Shown: one piece after another, positions 1-6,153 of the stretch
Layout: each line of letters begins with the position of its first letter
Position numbering within the stretch: position 1 is the stretch's first letter
Assembly (NCBI GenBank): GCA_021153265.1
Contig: JAGKTU010000071.1
Location: 1 to 13,720, forward strand
DNA: 13,720 nt
Source: Clostridia bacterium
GTDB taxonomy: Bacteria > Bacillota > Clostridia > Oscillospirales > Oscillospiraceae
Direction of reading: 5' to 3'
Notes under the pieces: generated by a model
Database searches by the model: none
What the model was told of the DNA's origin: nothing
What the model saw: the letters and a program-made list of their open reading frames with translations, nothing else
Translations under genes and position numbers: made by a program

Positions 1-113
1 CTTAATGAAACTTTACGCACAGAAAAACCCTCATCCGTCACGGCTCACGCCGTGCCACCTTCCCCCAGGGGAAGGCTTTGGGCTGCGCCGCTAAACTACT
101 ATTTATCTCCCCT
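1..113 (+). repeat. Palindromic intergenic repeat, copy A
   Basis: A GC-rich repeat holds two hairpins in tandem: CACGGC/GCCGTG (39-44 with 49-54) and CCTTCCCC/GGGGAAGG (58-65 with 68-75), followed by a TTTGGGCTGCGCCGCTAAAC tail. The first 45 bases recur almost identically at 13677-13720, with one substitution and one indel. An inverted, more diverged copy lies at 13545-13637. The boundaries are approximate because the element may begin before the window. It is noncoding and lies between genes; its function is unknown. Confidence 0.75.
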
Positions 114-130
114 GTACCTTCCTAAAACGC

Positions 131-168
131 AAAGCGTCCCGGCGAATAGTCGCCGGGACGTTTTTTTA
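131..168. terminator. Bidirectional intrinsic terminator
   Basis: CGTCCCGGCGA (135-145) pairs with TCGCCGGGACG (150-160) around a four-base loop. Seven T follow on the plus strand, and on the minus strand the stem is followed by a T-containing stretch (CTTTGCGTTTT). It lies about 14 bases past the stop of the leftward nucleotidyltransferase gene. It probably ends that gene and also stops rightward transcription entering from the left. Confidence 0.85.
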
Positions 169-173
169 TAAAC

Positions 174-1103
174 TTAACCCCAAAGACCGTCGGGGTACAG
201 GCCGTCTTCGGCCTTTTTCCGCAGGGCAGCTACCACCAGAGGCTTGTCCGCGGCATAGGTCACGCCGAACCACTGATCCTGAGAAGGCAGCACCTTCACG
301 CTGGCCTTGCCGCTGCGCAGCAGAGCCTCCACCACGAAAGGCAGGAAATACTCGCCCTTGGCAGGATTCTCAACCAGCGCCTTGTCCAAAAATGCCGGGA
401 AACCGGCAGCCAGTTCCTCCAGGAAACTGGGGGTGAAGCCCCACATATTCATGGAAACCAGTGTGTCGGGAGTCAGATCGGTCCAGCTTGCGCCGTCATC
501 CTCGGTAAAGCGGATGCCGTCTTCAAATTTTGCGATCTTGGTGCGCTCCACAACCTTTTGCAGATAGCCCTTATCGTCCATTTCGCAGACACCACGGGCA
601 ACCGTGCCGTGGTCGGATACGGTCTTGCACAGCTCGTAGCCGATCATGCAGTAATCAAACTTCTCGCCGTCCTTGGCATTTTCCAGCGCCTGATAGATGG
701 TGCGGAATGCGCTCTTGCCGTAGTAATCGTCGGCGTTGATCACCGCAAAGGGCGCGCCGTCGATTGCATCCTTGGCGCACAGCACCGCATGGCAGGTACC
801 CCAGGGCTTGGTGCGCTCGGCAGGAACACTGTAACCCTCGGGCAGCATATTCAGCTCCTGATAGGCATAGCGGATCTCCACGGGAGCCTTGGCAAGCCGT
901 GCGCCCACGGTCTCCATGAAATCCTTGCGGATGGCTTCCTTAATAATAATGACAACGGTCTCAAAACCGGCCTCATGCGCATCGTACACGGAATAGTCCA
1001 AAATGGCCTCGCCGTGGCTTCCCACAGGATCGATCTGCTTCAGACCGCCGTAGCGGCTGCCCATGCCGGCTGCCATGACCACTAATACTGGCTTTTTCGA
1101 CAT
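174..1103 (-). CDS. NTP transferase (sugar-nucleotidyltransferase-like) family protein
   Basis: A 309-residue cytoplasmic protein of the GT-A-fold nucleotidyltransferase group (GalU/RfbA/MobA-like), which moves a nucleotidyl group from an NTP onto a phosphorylated acceptor. Seen: the N-terminal nucleotide-binding loop AAGMGSR at residues 11-17 with the following Lys22, a GTCHAV segment near 102-107, and an NADDYYG metal/nucleotide site at 123-129. The ATG has an AAGGAGG ribosome site about 9 bases upstream and its own TTGCTT-17-TATAAT promoter, so it is probably monocistronic. Its neighbours do not reveal the substrate. The family contains uridylyl-, thymidylyl- and cytidylyltransferases and the C-terminal half matches none of them well enough to name one. 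Family call firm, substrate unknown. Confidence 0.85.
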   Translation of the reverse strand: MSKKPVLVVMAAGMGSRYGGLKQIDPVGSHGEAILDYSVYDAHEAGFETVVIIIKEAIRKDFMETVGARLAKAPVEIRYAYQELNMLPEGYSVPAERTKPWGTCHAVLCAKDAIDGAPFAVINADDYYGKSAFRTIYQALENAKDGEKFDYCMIGYELCKTVSDHGTVARGVCEMDDKGYLQKVVERTKIAKFEDGIRFTEDDGASWTDLTPDTLVSMNMWGFTPSFLEELAAGFPAFLDKALVENPAKGEYFLPFVVEALLRSGKASVKVLPSQDQWFGVTYAADKPLVVAALRKKAEDGLYPDGLWG

Positions 1104-1134
1104 ATAGCACCCTCCTTATATTTATGGTGTTTGT

Positions 1135-1163
1135 ATTATATTACAGATAAGCGGAAAAAGCAA
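1135..1163 (-). promoter_or_regulatory. Sigma-A promoter of the nucleotidyltransferase gene
   Basis: On the minus strand TTGCTT (1163-1158), a 17-base spacer and a perfect TATAAT (1140-1135) stand about 32 bases before the ATG. The -35 box begins only 8 bases past the stop codon of gluQ, so this gene can be transcribed independently of it. Confidence 0.8.
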
Positions 1164-1170
1164 CCACCAT

Positions 1171-2106
1171 TTATCCCCCGGTCAGCGCGGCGGCATCCAG
1201 ATAGATGCTCTCGCCCCGAACCTTTTCCCAGCTAAACTCCTGTGCCAATTCTCTTGCGGACAGACTTACGGGCTGGTCGATGATCCCGGCGCTGTGAGCC
1301 AGTGTGCCGATGAGCATTTCCGGGGAAACATGCTTGCGCAGCTCCCCCAAGTCCAGATCCTTGTCCCGTTTGCTCAGCCGCCGCCCGTCGGGGGCGAGGA
1401 GCATAGGAACATGGGCATAGGTGGGATGGTTAAAACCCAGCAGCTCCTGCAGATACATCTGCCGGGGGGCGGAACTTAATAGATCCATGCCCCGAACCAC
1501 TTCAGTGACCCCGGCTTCGCCGTCATCCACCGTCACCGCCAGCTGATAGACGTAAACGCCGTCTGCCCGGCGCACCACCATGTCGCCGCACTCGGAAAAG
1601 AGGTTCAGCCGGTAATCCCCCTGGCACAGGTCGGTGATCTCCCAAGTCTTATCCGGCACGATGACACGCCAGGAAGGGGTGCGGTTCATCGAATTTCGCT
1701 GTTCCTCCGTCAAGTGCCGGCAGGTGCCGGGGTAGACGTATGTACCGTCGGACAGATGGGGGGCGTTGACCCCGTGGAGCTGGCTCCGGGTGCAGTAGCA
1801 GGGGTAGAGCAGGTCGAGGCGCCGTAATTTCTCAAAATATCGGGTATAGACTTCGCTTCTTTGGCTCTGGGGGGCAGTCTCCCGGTCATAGTCCAGCCCC
1901 AGCCAGGATAAGTCCTGCCGCAGAATTTCCGCAAATTCCCGGGATGTGCGCTGGGTGTCCAGATCCTCCATCCGCAGAACCATTTCGCCGCCCTGACTCC
2001 GGGCGGATGCCCATGCCATCAGCGCGGCGAAGACGTTGCCCAGGTGCATCCGTCCCGAGGGCGTGGGGGCAAAGCGGCCCACCACAGTCCGTTCTCTTTC
2101 TTTCAT
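1171..2106 (-). CDS. gluQ: Glutamyl-Q tRNA(Asp) synthetase (GluQRS)
   Basis: A 311-residue paralogue of the glutamyl-tRNA synthetase catalytic domain that lacks the anticodon-binding domain. In the characterised family it activates glutamate and attaches it to queuosine 34 of tRNA-Asp. Seen: class I signature HLGN at residues 21-24 after PTPSGRM, the second signature RLSKR at 243-247, and a zinc site with the family pattern Cys103, Cys105, Tyr125, Cys129. The length fits GluQRS (about 300) and is far short of GltX (about 480). The start is ambiguous: GTG at 2109 lies directly before ATG at 2106. I chose the ATG because its A is the last base of the upstream gene's TGA, which suggests translational coupling; no strong ribosome site precedes it. 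Function assumes the organism makes or salvages queuosine, which the window does not show. Confidence 0.9.
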   Translation of the reverse strand: MKERERTVVGRFAPTPSGRMHLGNVFAALMAWASARSQGGEMVLRMEDLDTQRTSREFAEILRQDLSWLGLDYDRETAPQSQRSEVYTRYFEKLRRLDLLYPCYCTRSQLHGVNAPHLSDGTYVYPGTCRHLTEEQRNSMNRTPSWRVIVPDKTWEITDLCQGDYRLNLFSECGDMVVRRADGVYVYQLAVTVDDGEAGVTEVVRGMDLLSSAPRQMYLQELLGFNHPTYAHVPMLLAPDGRRLSKRDKDLDLGELRKHVSPEMLIGTLAHSAGIIDQPVSLSARELAQEFSWEKVRGESIYLDAAALTGG

Positions 2107-2432
2107 CACAGCAGCCGGATAAACCAGTAGCCCAGAACGCCCAGAATGCCTGCCAACTCGATCAGTGCCACAACCACCAGATTGCGGATGGTGCGCTTAT
2201 GGGACAGCTCATTTTCGGGCGTTTCTTCGATCTCATCTTCGTAGTCATCCACGCCGTAGCCGTTGGCGAAATTGCGCACCGTCTCCGGTTCGGAAACAGC
2301 AGGTGCAGTCTCATCGCCGTCCAGCAGACGGCGGGTTTCCGCCAGCTCGTCATCCAGCCATTTGTTGGCATCTTCCTTGTCCAGAAGCTCCTTCTGGAGC
2401 TGGCTCAGATTCTTCTGAGGATCGTCAAACAT
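2106..2432 (-). CDS. Small acidic tail-anchored membrane protein, unknown function
   Basis: A 108-residue protein not recognised as a named family. The N-terminal two thirds is hydrophilic, probably helical (residues about 6-40), and then strongly acidic (the segment around GVDDYEDEIEE). A single hydrophobic helix lies at the very C-terminus (about 84-108). This is a tail-anchored topology with the soluble part probably in the cytoplasm. I chose ATG at 2432 because AAAGGAGG stands at the right distance; a longer frame to 2477 has no such site and would cover the probable promoter. Its stop codon shares one base with the gluQ ATG, so the two genes form one transcription unit. Confidence 0.75.
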   Translation of the reverse strand: MFDDPQKNLSQLQKELLDKEDANKWLDDELAETRRLLDGDETAPAVSEPETVRNFANGYGVDDYEDEIEETPENELSHKRTIRNLVVVALIELAGILGVLGYWFIRLL

Positions 2433-2454
2433 GATAATCCCTCCTTTGCTCCCT

Positions 2455-2483
2455 ATTTTACCCCAAATGGACAGCAAAGTAAA
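2455..2483 (-). promoter_or_regulatory. Probable promoter of the small protein-gluQ unit
   Basis: On the minus strand TTTACT (2483-2478), a 17-base spacer and TAAAAT (2460-2455) lie about 22 bases before the ATG. The -35 matches 4 of 6 consensus bases, so this is weaker support than for the other promoters listed. It diverges from the pta promoter 48 bases away. Confidence 0.55.
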
Positions 2484-2530
2484 GAGGAAAGCCCATGAAC
2501 TTTCTGCTCTGAAAAAATCCGGGAAAAGGG

Positions 2531-2559
2531 TTGCGGATGCGAAGGGGTTGATGTATAAT
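2531..2559 (+). promoter_or_regulatory. Sigma-A promoter of pta
   Basis: TTGCGG (2531-2536), a 17-base spacer and a perfect TATAAT (2554-2559) lie 49 bases before the chosen start codon. This leaves a leader of about 40 bases carrying the GGAGG ribosome site. Confidence 0.8.
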
Positions 2560-2608
2560 TAGGCTGTAAAATAACGGGTAAAAACCCGAAATATGGAGGA
2601 TGATTCCC

Positions 2609-3607
2609 ATGTTCAATGCTATGATCGAAACTCTGAAGGCAAATCCCCGGAAGATCGTGTTCACCGAGGGCCACGACGCCCGTATCCTGGAAGCTACCGC
2701 ACGTCTGGTTGAGGGCGGCTTCCTGACCCCCATCCTGGTGGGTAACGTTGAGGAAGTCAAGGCCAACGCTGCCAAGGGCGGCTTCAACATCGAGGGTGTG
2801 GAGATCCTGGATCCCCTGACCTACGAAGGCATGGACGCCATGGTCGAAAAGATGGTGGAGCTGCGCAAGGGCAAGATGTCCGCTGAGGACTGCAAGAAGG
2901 CTCTGTCCAAGGGCAACTACTTCGGCACCATGCTGGTCAAGATGGGCTATGCCGATTCCCTGCTGGGCGGCGCTACTTACTCCACCGCTGACACCGTCCG
3001 TCCCGCTCTGCAGCTGGTCAAGACCAAGAAGGGCGCTCATCTGGTTTCTTCCTGCTTCATCATGGTCCGCGGCGAAGAGAAGCTGGCTATGGGCGACTGC
3101 GCCATCAACCTGAGCTACGAGGATTCCGTCGATAAGGACGGCAATGTGACCATTTCCGCTGCCCAGAAGCTGGCTGAGGTGGCCATCGAGACCGCCAACA
3201 CCGCCAAGGTTTTCGGCATCGATCCCAAGGTCGCTATGCTGAGCTTCTCCACCAACGGCTCCGGCAAGGGCGGCACCGTCAAGCTGTCCAACGAGGCTAC
3301 CAAGGTCGCCAAGGAAATGGCTCCCGATCTGCTGATCGACGGCGAGATGCAGTTCGACGCAGCCGTTGCTCCCGAGGTCGGCCAGCTGAAGTTCCCCGGC
3401 TCCCCCGTGGCAGGCTACGCCAATACCTTCATCTTCCCCACCATCGAGGCCGGCAACATCGGCTACAAGATCGCCCAGCGTCTGGGTGGCTTCGAGGCCT
3501 ACGGCCCCATCCTGCAGGGTCTGGCTGCTCCCATCAATGACCTGTCCCGCGGCTGCAACGCCGACGAGGTCTACAAGATGGCCATCATCACCGCTGCAAT
3601 GGTGTAA
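2609..3607 (+). CDS. pta: Phosphate acetyltransferase
   Basis: A 332-residue cytoplasmic enzyme that interconverts acetyl-CoA plus phosphate and acetyl phosphate plus CoA. With acetate kinase it forms the ATP-yielding acetate pathway of fermenters. Seen: N-terminal RKIVFTEGHDARILEA, the conserved central region with GGATYSTADTVRPALQ, and the C-terminal SPVAGYANTFIFPTIEAGNI and YGPILQGL segments typical of the short single-domain Pta. The length (about 330) is standard for this type and there is no DRTGG extension. ATG at 2609 was preferred over ATG at 2600 because GGAGG (2595-2599) is 9 bases from the first and touches the second. Codon use is strongly biased to C-ending codons, as in a highly expressed gene. 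No acetate kinase gene lies in the window, so pta is monocistronic here. Confidence 0.95.
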   Translation: MFNAMIETLKANPRKIVFTEGHDARILEATARLVEGGFLTPILVGNVEEVKANAAKGGFNIEGVEILDPLTYEGMDAMVEKMVELRKGKMSAEDCKKALSKGNYFGTMLVKMGYADSLLGGATYSTADTVRPALQLVKTKKGAHLVSSCFIMVRGEEKLAMGDCAINLSYEDSVDKDGNVTISAAQKLAEVAIETANTAKVFGIDPKVAMLSFSTNGSGKGGTVKLSNEATKVAKEMAPDLLIDGEMQFDAAVAPEVGQLKFPGSPVAGYANTFIFPTIEAGNIGYKIAQRLGGFEAYGPILQGLAAPINDLSRGCNADEVYKMAIITAAMV

Positions 3608-3625
3608 TTTTTCCCATAACGAGTC

Positions 3626-3657
3626 AAGCCCACCGGTGTCCCGGTGGGCTTTCTCCA
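3626..3657 (+). terminator. Intrinsic terminator of pta
   Basis: AAGCCCACCGG (3626-3636) pairs perfectly with CCGGTGGGCTT (3641-3651) around a four-base loop and is followed by a short pyrimidine-rich tail. It starts 18 bases past the pta stop codon. Confidence 0.85.
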
Positions 3658-3671
3658 TTCTATAATATATA

Positions 3672-3696
3672 GTAGGGGGTCTTGACCCTCCCCTGC
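3672..3696. repeat. Short imperfect palindrome, GTAGGGG family, copy 1
   Basis: GTAGGGGGTCTTGACCCTCC followed by CCTGC forms an imperfect inverted repeat between the convergent pta and DUF4363 genes. It resembles the palindrome at 5778-5808: both begin GTAGGGG, have GGTC or GTC in the left arm, and end in CCTCCCCT. On the minus strand it might serve as a weak terminator for the DUF4363 gene, but no good T-run follows. Confidence 0.45.
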
Positions 3697-3703
3697 GACT
3701 GTA

Positions 3704-4084
3704 TTACAGCACATTGCGCAGACTGAGTTTTTGGGCCTCCTCCAGAGCCTCGATGCGGCTGACCAGCTCCGCGCAGAGCGCCGCCGTGGCTGCCGGGTCT
3801 TTCGCATGCCGCCAGACCTTCAGCGAAGCAAAGCCCTCGTTGATCTGCTCCAGATAATCGTGGTCGCAGACCGCCGAACGGATATTCATGGCGCTGTGCC
3901 AATGCTTTTCGGCTTGCTTCACCAGTTTTTCCGTCTGCTCCCAGTCCTCTTCCGCGGCGGCGGTCTGGGCTTTTTTCAGCGCATCCACCACGGGTTTGTG
4001 AAGCGATTGGCTGTAATGCTGCACCCAAAAGCCCAAAACCAGCAGCGCTGCCAGTATCCCAAGTCCGAGCCAGCTTCTTTTCAT
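3704..4084 (-). CDS. DUF4363 family protein
   Basis: A 126-residue protein with one N-terminal membrane helix (residues about 5-24) that may act as an uncleaved anchor. A helical, charged remainder (about 30-126) is then probably outside the membrane. It matches the pattern of DUF4363, a short single-pass protein commonly encoded beside DUF421 proteins in Clostridia and Bacilli; that pairing is from general knowledge. I chose ATG at 4084, not an upstream in-frame ATG at 4108, because a GAGGGGGG site precedes it and it overlaps the stop of the DUF421 gene in an ATGA arrangement. That overlap points to translational coupling and a joint function. The biochemical role is unknown. Confidence 0.75.
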   Translation of the reverse strand: MKRSWLGLGILAALLVLGFWVQHYSQSLHKPVVDALKKAQTAAAEEDWEQTEKLVKQAEKHWHSAMNIRSAVCDHDYLEQINEGFASLKVWRHAKDPAATAALCAELVSRIEALEEAQKLSLRNVL

Positions 4085-4758
4085 GCCCCATCCCCCCTCG
4101 GTATCCACATAATGTGGTCGCTCTTATCCACGGTCAGCAGCAAGGTTTCCTTCCGGCTGGTCTTCCGCTGGGCCAGAACCCGGTCCAGCCAAGCGGCATC
4201 CTTGCCTGCCTCCTGCAGATTTTCCTTGGACACATAGCCGTCCTCGATGATGGTGATGGGCATATACTGCTTTTTCGTCTGAATCCCGGCTTCGGCGGCG
4301 GTGGCAGGCCGCTCCTTGGGGTAGGGGAAGACGGAGAGGTTGCCGTTGGTCTCCAGAATGGCAAACTGGACGCTGGATATGTCCAGAACATCCTTCTCCC
4401 GGAGGTGACCCGCCAGTTCATCCATGGTGACCCGGGTCTTTCGGAGGTTACTTTGCAGAATGTTTCCGTTTTCAATCAATATCACCGGTTTTCCACACAG
4501 AAGCCGCCGCACGAATATGCTTTTCAAAGTCAGTCCTGCCAGCACCAGCTCCACTCCCAGCACCGTCAGGATGGGAACAAGGCCGGAAAACAGGGGGATT
4601 CCCTCGTCCTGCATGGGGATGGATGCCAAATTCGCCACCAGCATGGTCACCACGAATTCCGACGGCTCCATCTGGCCTACCTGCCGCTTGCCCATGAGCC
4701 GGACGCTGATGATCAGCGCCAGATACAGAATGATCGTCCGAACATAGGATAAGATCAT
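4081..4758 (-). CDS. DUF421 (YetF/YdfS-like) membrane protein
   Basis: A 225-residue protein with hydrophobic helices in its first third (about residues 6-22, 35-50 and 57-78), followed by a soluble domain. Seen: MGKRQVGQMEPSEFVVTMLV at 23-42, the hallmark N-terminal stretch of DUF421/YetF proteins, then the family's cytoplasmic part with KPVILIENG and the DVLDISSVQFAILETNG segment. Members in spore formers are linked to spore or envelope functions, but the molecular activity is not established. An AGAGGTGA ribosome site precedes the ATG. The first gene of a two-gene unit with DUF4363, overlapping it by four bases. I could not find a convincing promoter upstream. Confidence 0.88.
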   Translation of the reverse strand: MILSYVRTIILYLALIISVRLMGKRQVGQMEPSEFVVTMLVANLASIPMQDEGIPLFSGLVPILTVLGVELVLAGLTLKSIFVRRLLCGKPVILIENGNILQSNLRKTRVTMDELAGHLREKDVLDISSVQFAILETNGNLSVFPYPKERPATAAEAGIQTKKQYMPITIIEDGYVSKENLQEAGKDAAWLDRVLAQRKTSRKETLLLTVDKSDHIMWIPRGDGA

Positions 4759-4833
4759 GCGTTCTTCACCTCTTCGGAAGAGTTTTCCCCTTTTGGAGGG
4801 AAATATGTATTACGTGGATGCTGTACAAACATA

Positions 4834-4867
4834 CAACCCCCGGGGCGAAAACTCGTCCCGGGGGTTG
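4834..4867 (-). terminator. GC-rich hairpin, possible weak terminator of the deacetylase gene
   Basis: CAACCCCCGGG (4834-4844) pairs perfectly with CCCGGGGGTTG (4857-4867), and the stem can extend inward by about three pairs with one wobble on the plus strand. It lies about 88 bases past the deacetylase stop. On the minus strand the stem is followed by TATGTTTGT, only a moderate T-run. A role in a plus-strand small gene is an alternative. Confidence 0.45.
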
Positions 4868-4954
4868 CACGAAGAGAGAAATATGAAACAGAAACGTTGT
4901 ACCTGTAATATAAACGCCAATTGTGAAGAAATTATGTGCCGAAGTGTGAACTTT

Positions 4955-5731
4955 TTATGAAAGTTTCAGTTCCGTCAAGGGCGCGAAGCGGTAGCCCTCC
5001 GCTTCCCACTTGGCCAGAAGCTCGTCTAAAATCTCCGCGTTGGTCTGAGAGGTGGAGTGGAGGAGCACGATGGCGCCCGGATGCGTCCGGGGCAGGAGCT
5101 TGGAAAAAGCCTGCTCTTTCGTAGGCTGGGCATCGTTGTTCCAGTCCACATAGGCAAGGCTCCAGAACACGGTGGTGTAGCCCATTTCCGATGCCATGGC
5201 TAAGTTTTCCCGGCTGTAGATACCCTGCGGGGGGCGGTAGAATTTGGGCATAGGCTGGCCGACGGTGTCTTGATAGAGTTTTTCCAAGTCCGTCAGTTCT
5301 TTTTCAAAGGCGACGCGGTCGCTTAATTGACTCATGTCGTAGTGGTGCATGGTGTGATTGCCCACGATATGCCCCTCCGCCGCCATGCGCCGCACCAAAT
5401 CGGGTTGGGTGGAGATATAATTGCCCACAAGAAAGAAAGCCGCCGGGGCGTTGTGCTTTTTCAGCACGTCCAGAATTTTCTCGGTGGAGCCGTTTTCATA
5501 GCCGGCATCGAAGGTCAGATAGATCACCTTTTCGGCGGTGTCCCCTAAATATACCGCCCGGTAGGCTTTCAGTTCGTCCACCCCGGCACTGCCCAAGGGC
5601 GGCGCGCCCTCCTGCCGAAAACTCAAGCCCCAGGCGCCCGTGGGCAGGGCGCTGCCATGGAACACGCTCACCGCCACCGTCACCGCCGCCGCCAGCGCCG
5701 CCACCAATAGAATCAAATCCCGTTTGCGCAT
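4955..5731 (-). CDS. pdaA: PdaA-like polysaccharide (peptidoglycan) deacetylase
   Basis: A 258-residue carbohydrate esterase family 4 protein with an N-terminal hydrophobic segment (residues 5-23) that anchors or exports it; the catalytic domain is extracytoplasmic. Seen: motif 1 TFDAGYENG at 73-81 with the presumed base Asp75, motif 2 HTMHH at 126-130 with metal ligands His126 and His130, motif 3 RPPQG at 166-170, FWSLAYVDW at 189-197, and LLHST with His225. The GYENG extension and VDW motif match PdaA, which N-deacetylates muramic acid to make the delta-lactam of spore cortex. The second Asp of the general CE4 motif is Ala here and Asn in Bacillus PdaA. The role in sporulation is inferred from family; no spore gene is adjacent. 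The ATG has AAAGGGGTGA upstream. Confidence 0.85.
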   Translation of the reverse strand: MRKRDLILLVAALAAAVTVAVSVFHGSALPTGAWGLSFRQEGAPPLGSAGVDELKAYRAVYLGDTAEKVIYLTFDAGYENGSTEKILDVLKKHNAPAAFFLVGNYISTQPDLVRRMAAEGHIVGNHTMHHYDMSQLSDRVAFEKELTDLEKLYQDTVGQPMPKFYRPPQGIYSRENLAMASEMGYTTVFWSLAYVDWNNDAQPTKEQAFSKLLPRTHPGAIVLLHSTSQTNAEILDELLAKWEAEGYRFAPLTELKLS

Positions 5732-5777
5732 TTACGTCACCCCTTTGGGACAATCTATGCTTTGGCGGCAGCAAATA

Positions 5778-5808
5778 TGTAGGGGAAGGTCAGTGATCCT
5801 CCCCTACA
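5778..5808. repeat. Short palindrome, GTAGGGG family, copy 2
   Basis: TGTAGGGG (5778-5785) pairs with CCCCTACA (5801-5808), and the stem extends inward imperfectly through AGG/CCT. It lies between the deacetylase gene and the lysine-riboswitch promoter. It shares arm sequences with the palindrome at 3672-3696, which suggests a small dispersed repeat family. Confidence 0.5.
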
Positions 5809-5885
5809 ATGGGGCGTTATCCGCAAAAGGCAAGGTTTTTTTTACAATTTTATCAAAATACACGAATACAATTGTACAAAACCTC

Positions 5886-5914
5886 TTGACAAGCCGGATG
5901 CGCTGGGCTATAAT
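5886..5914 (+). promoter_or_regulatory. Consensus sigma-A promoter of the lysine riboswitch transcript
   Basis: TTGACA (5886-5891), exactly 17 bases and TATAAT (5909-5914) match both consensus boxes perfectly. Transcription should begin near 5921, at the start of the riboswitch. An AT-rich stretch with the palindrome TACAATTGTA (5868-5877) lies directly upstream. A promoter this strong fits a gene whose output is set downstream by the riboswitch. Confidence 0.93.
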
Positions 5915-5921
5915 GCACCTC

Positions 5922-6081
5922 AAAGCGTAGAGGTGCGGAATGCATCAGTAGCCGGAGAAATGCGCGGAAACGCACCGGCGAAAGGGCTGCCCGCCGAAAT
6001 CCATTTGCGGTTTCCGCCAAAAATGGGTTGGTCCGTTGCAGAACATGTCCCGGACTGTCACTTTATGTGGAGAGCTACCGC
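5922..6081 (+). promoter_or_regulatory. Lysine riboswitch (L box)
   Basis: The leader carries the conserved blocks of the lysine aptamer in order: AGAGGTGC (5929-5936), CAGTAGCCGGAG (5946-5957), GCGAAAGGGCTGCCCGCCGA (5978-5997), GGACTGTCAC (6052-6061) and TGTGGAGAGCTACC (6066-6079). Peripheral stems are visible: CCATTT with AAATGG (6001-6006/6021-6026) and GTCCG with CGGAC (6031-6035/6051-6055). The closing helix P1 pairs GCGTAG (5925-5930) with CTACCGC (6075-6081), with one bulged base. ACCGC (6077-6081) can instead pair with GCGGT (6104-6108) in the left arm of the following terminator. This is the expected switch: lysine-bound P1 frees the terminator, and without lysine the antiterminator forms. 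It should repress the downstream transporter when lysine is plentiful. Confidence 0.95.
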
Positions 6082-6097
6082 CGGTTTTGTGTCTTTG

Positions 6098-6133
6098 ATT
6101 GCCGCGGTGTATCTCCGCGGCAATTTTTCTATT
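6098..6133 (+). terminator. Attenuator terminator of the lysine riboswitch
   Basis: ATTGCCGCGG (6098-6107) pairs perfectly with CCGCGGCAAT (6115-6124) around a seven-base loop and is followed by TTTTTCTATTTT. It lies between the aptamer and the ribosome site of the transporter gene. Its left arm can pair with the 3' strand of aptamer helix P1, making the two folds mutually exclusive. Confidence 0.93.
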
Positions 6134-6153
6134 TTGGAAAGGAAAGAGAAAAT

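Noticed and set aside
558..1085. 175-codon plus-strand frame inside the nucleotidyltransferase gene
   Set aside because: Antisense shadow with no ribosome site and no recognisable domain; the leftward gene has clear motifs.
2453..3658. 401-codon open frame antisense to pta
   Set aside because: Shadow of pta with low-complexity composition; it spans the pta promoter and terminator.
4759..4833. Promoter for the DUF421-DUF4363 unit
   Set aside because: Only weak -35/-10 combinations (for example TTGTAT-18-TAATAC on the minus strand) could be found, not enough to annotate.
6028..6153. 42-residue N-terminal extension of the transporter
   Set aside because: The extension would translate the end of the lysine aptamer and the attenuator terminator. 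ATG 6154 has a ribosome site and starts the expected first helix.
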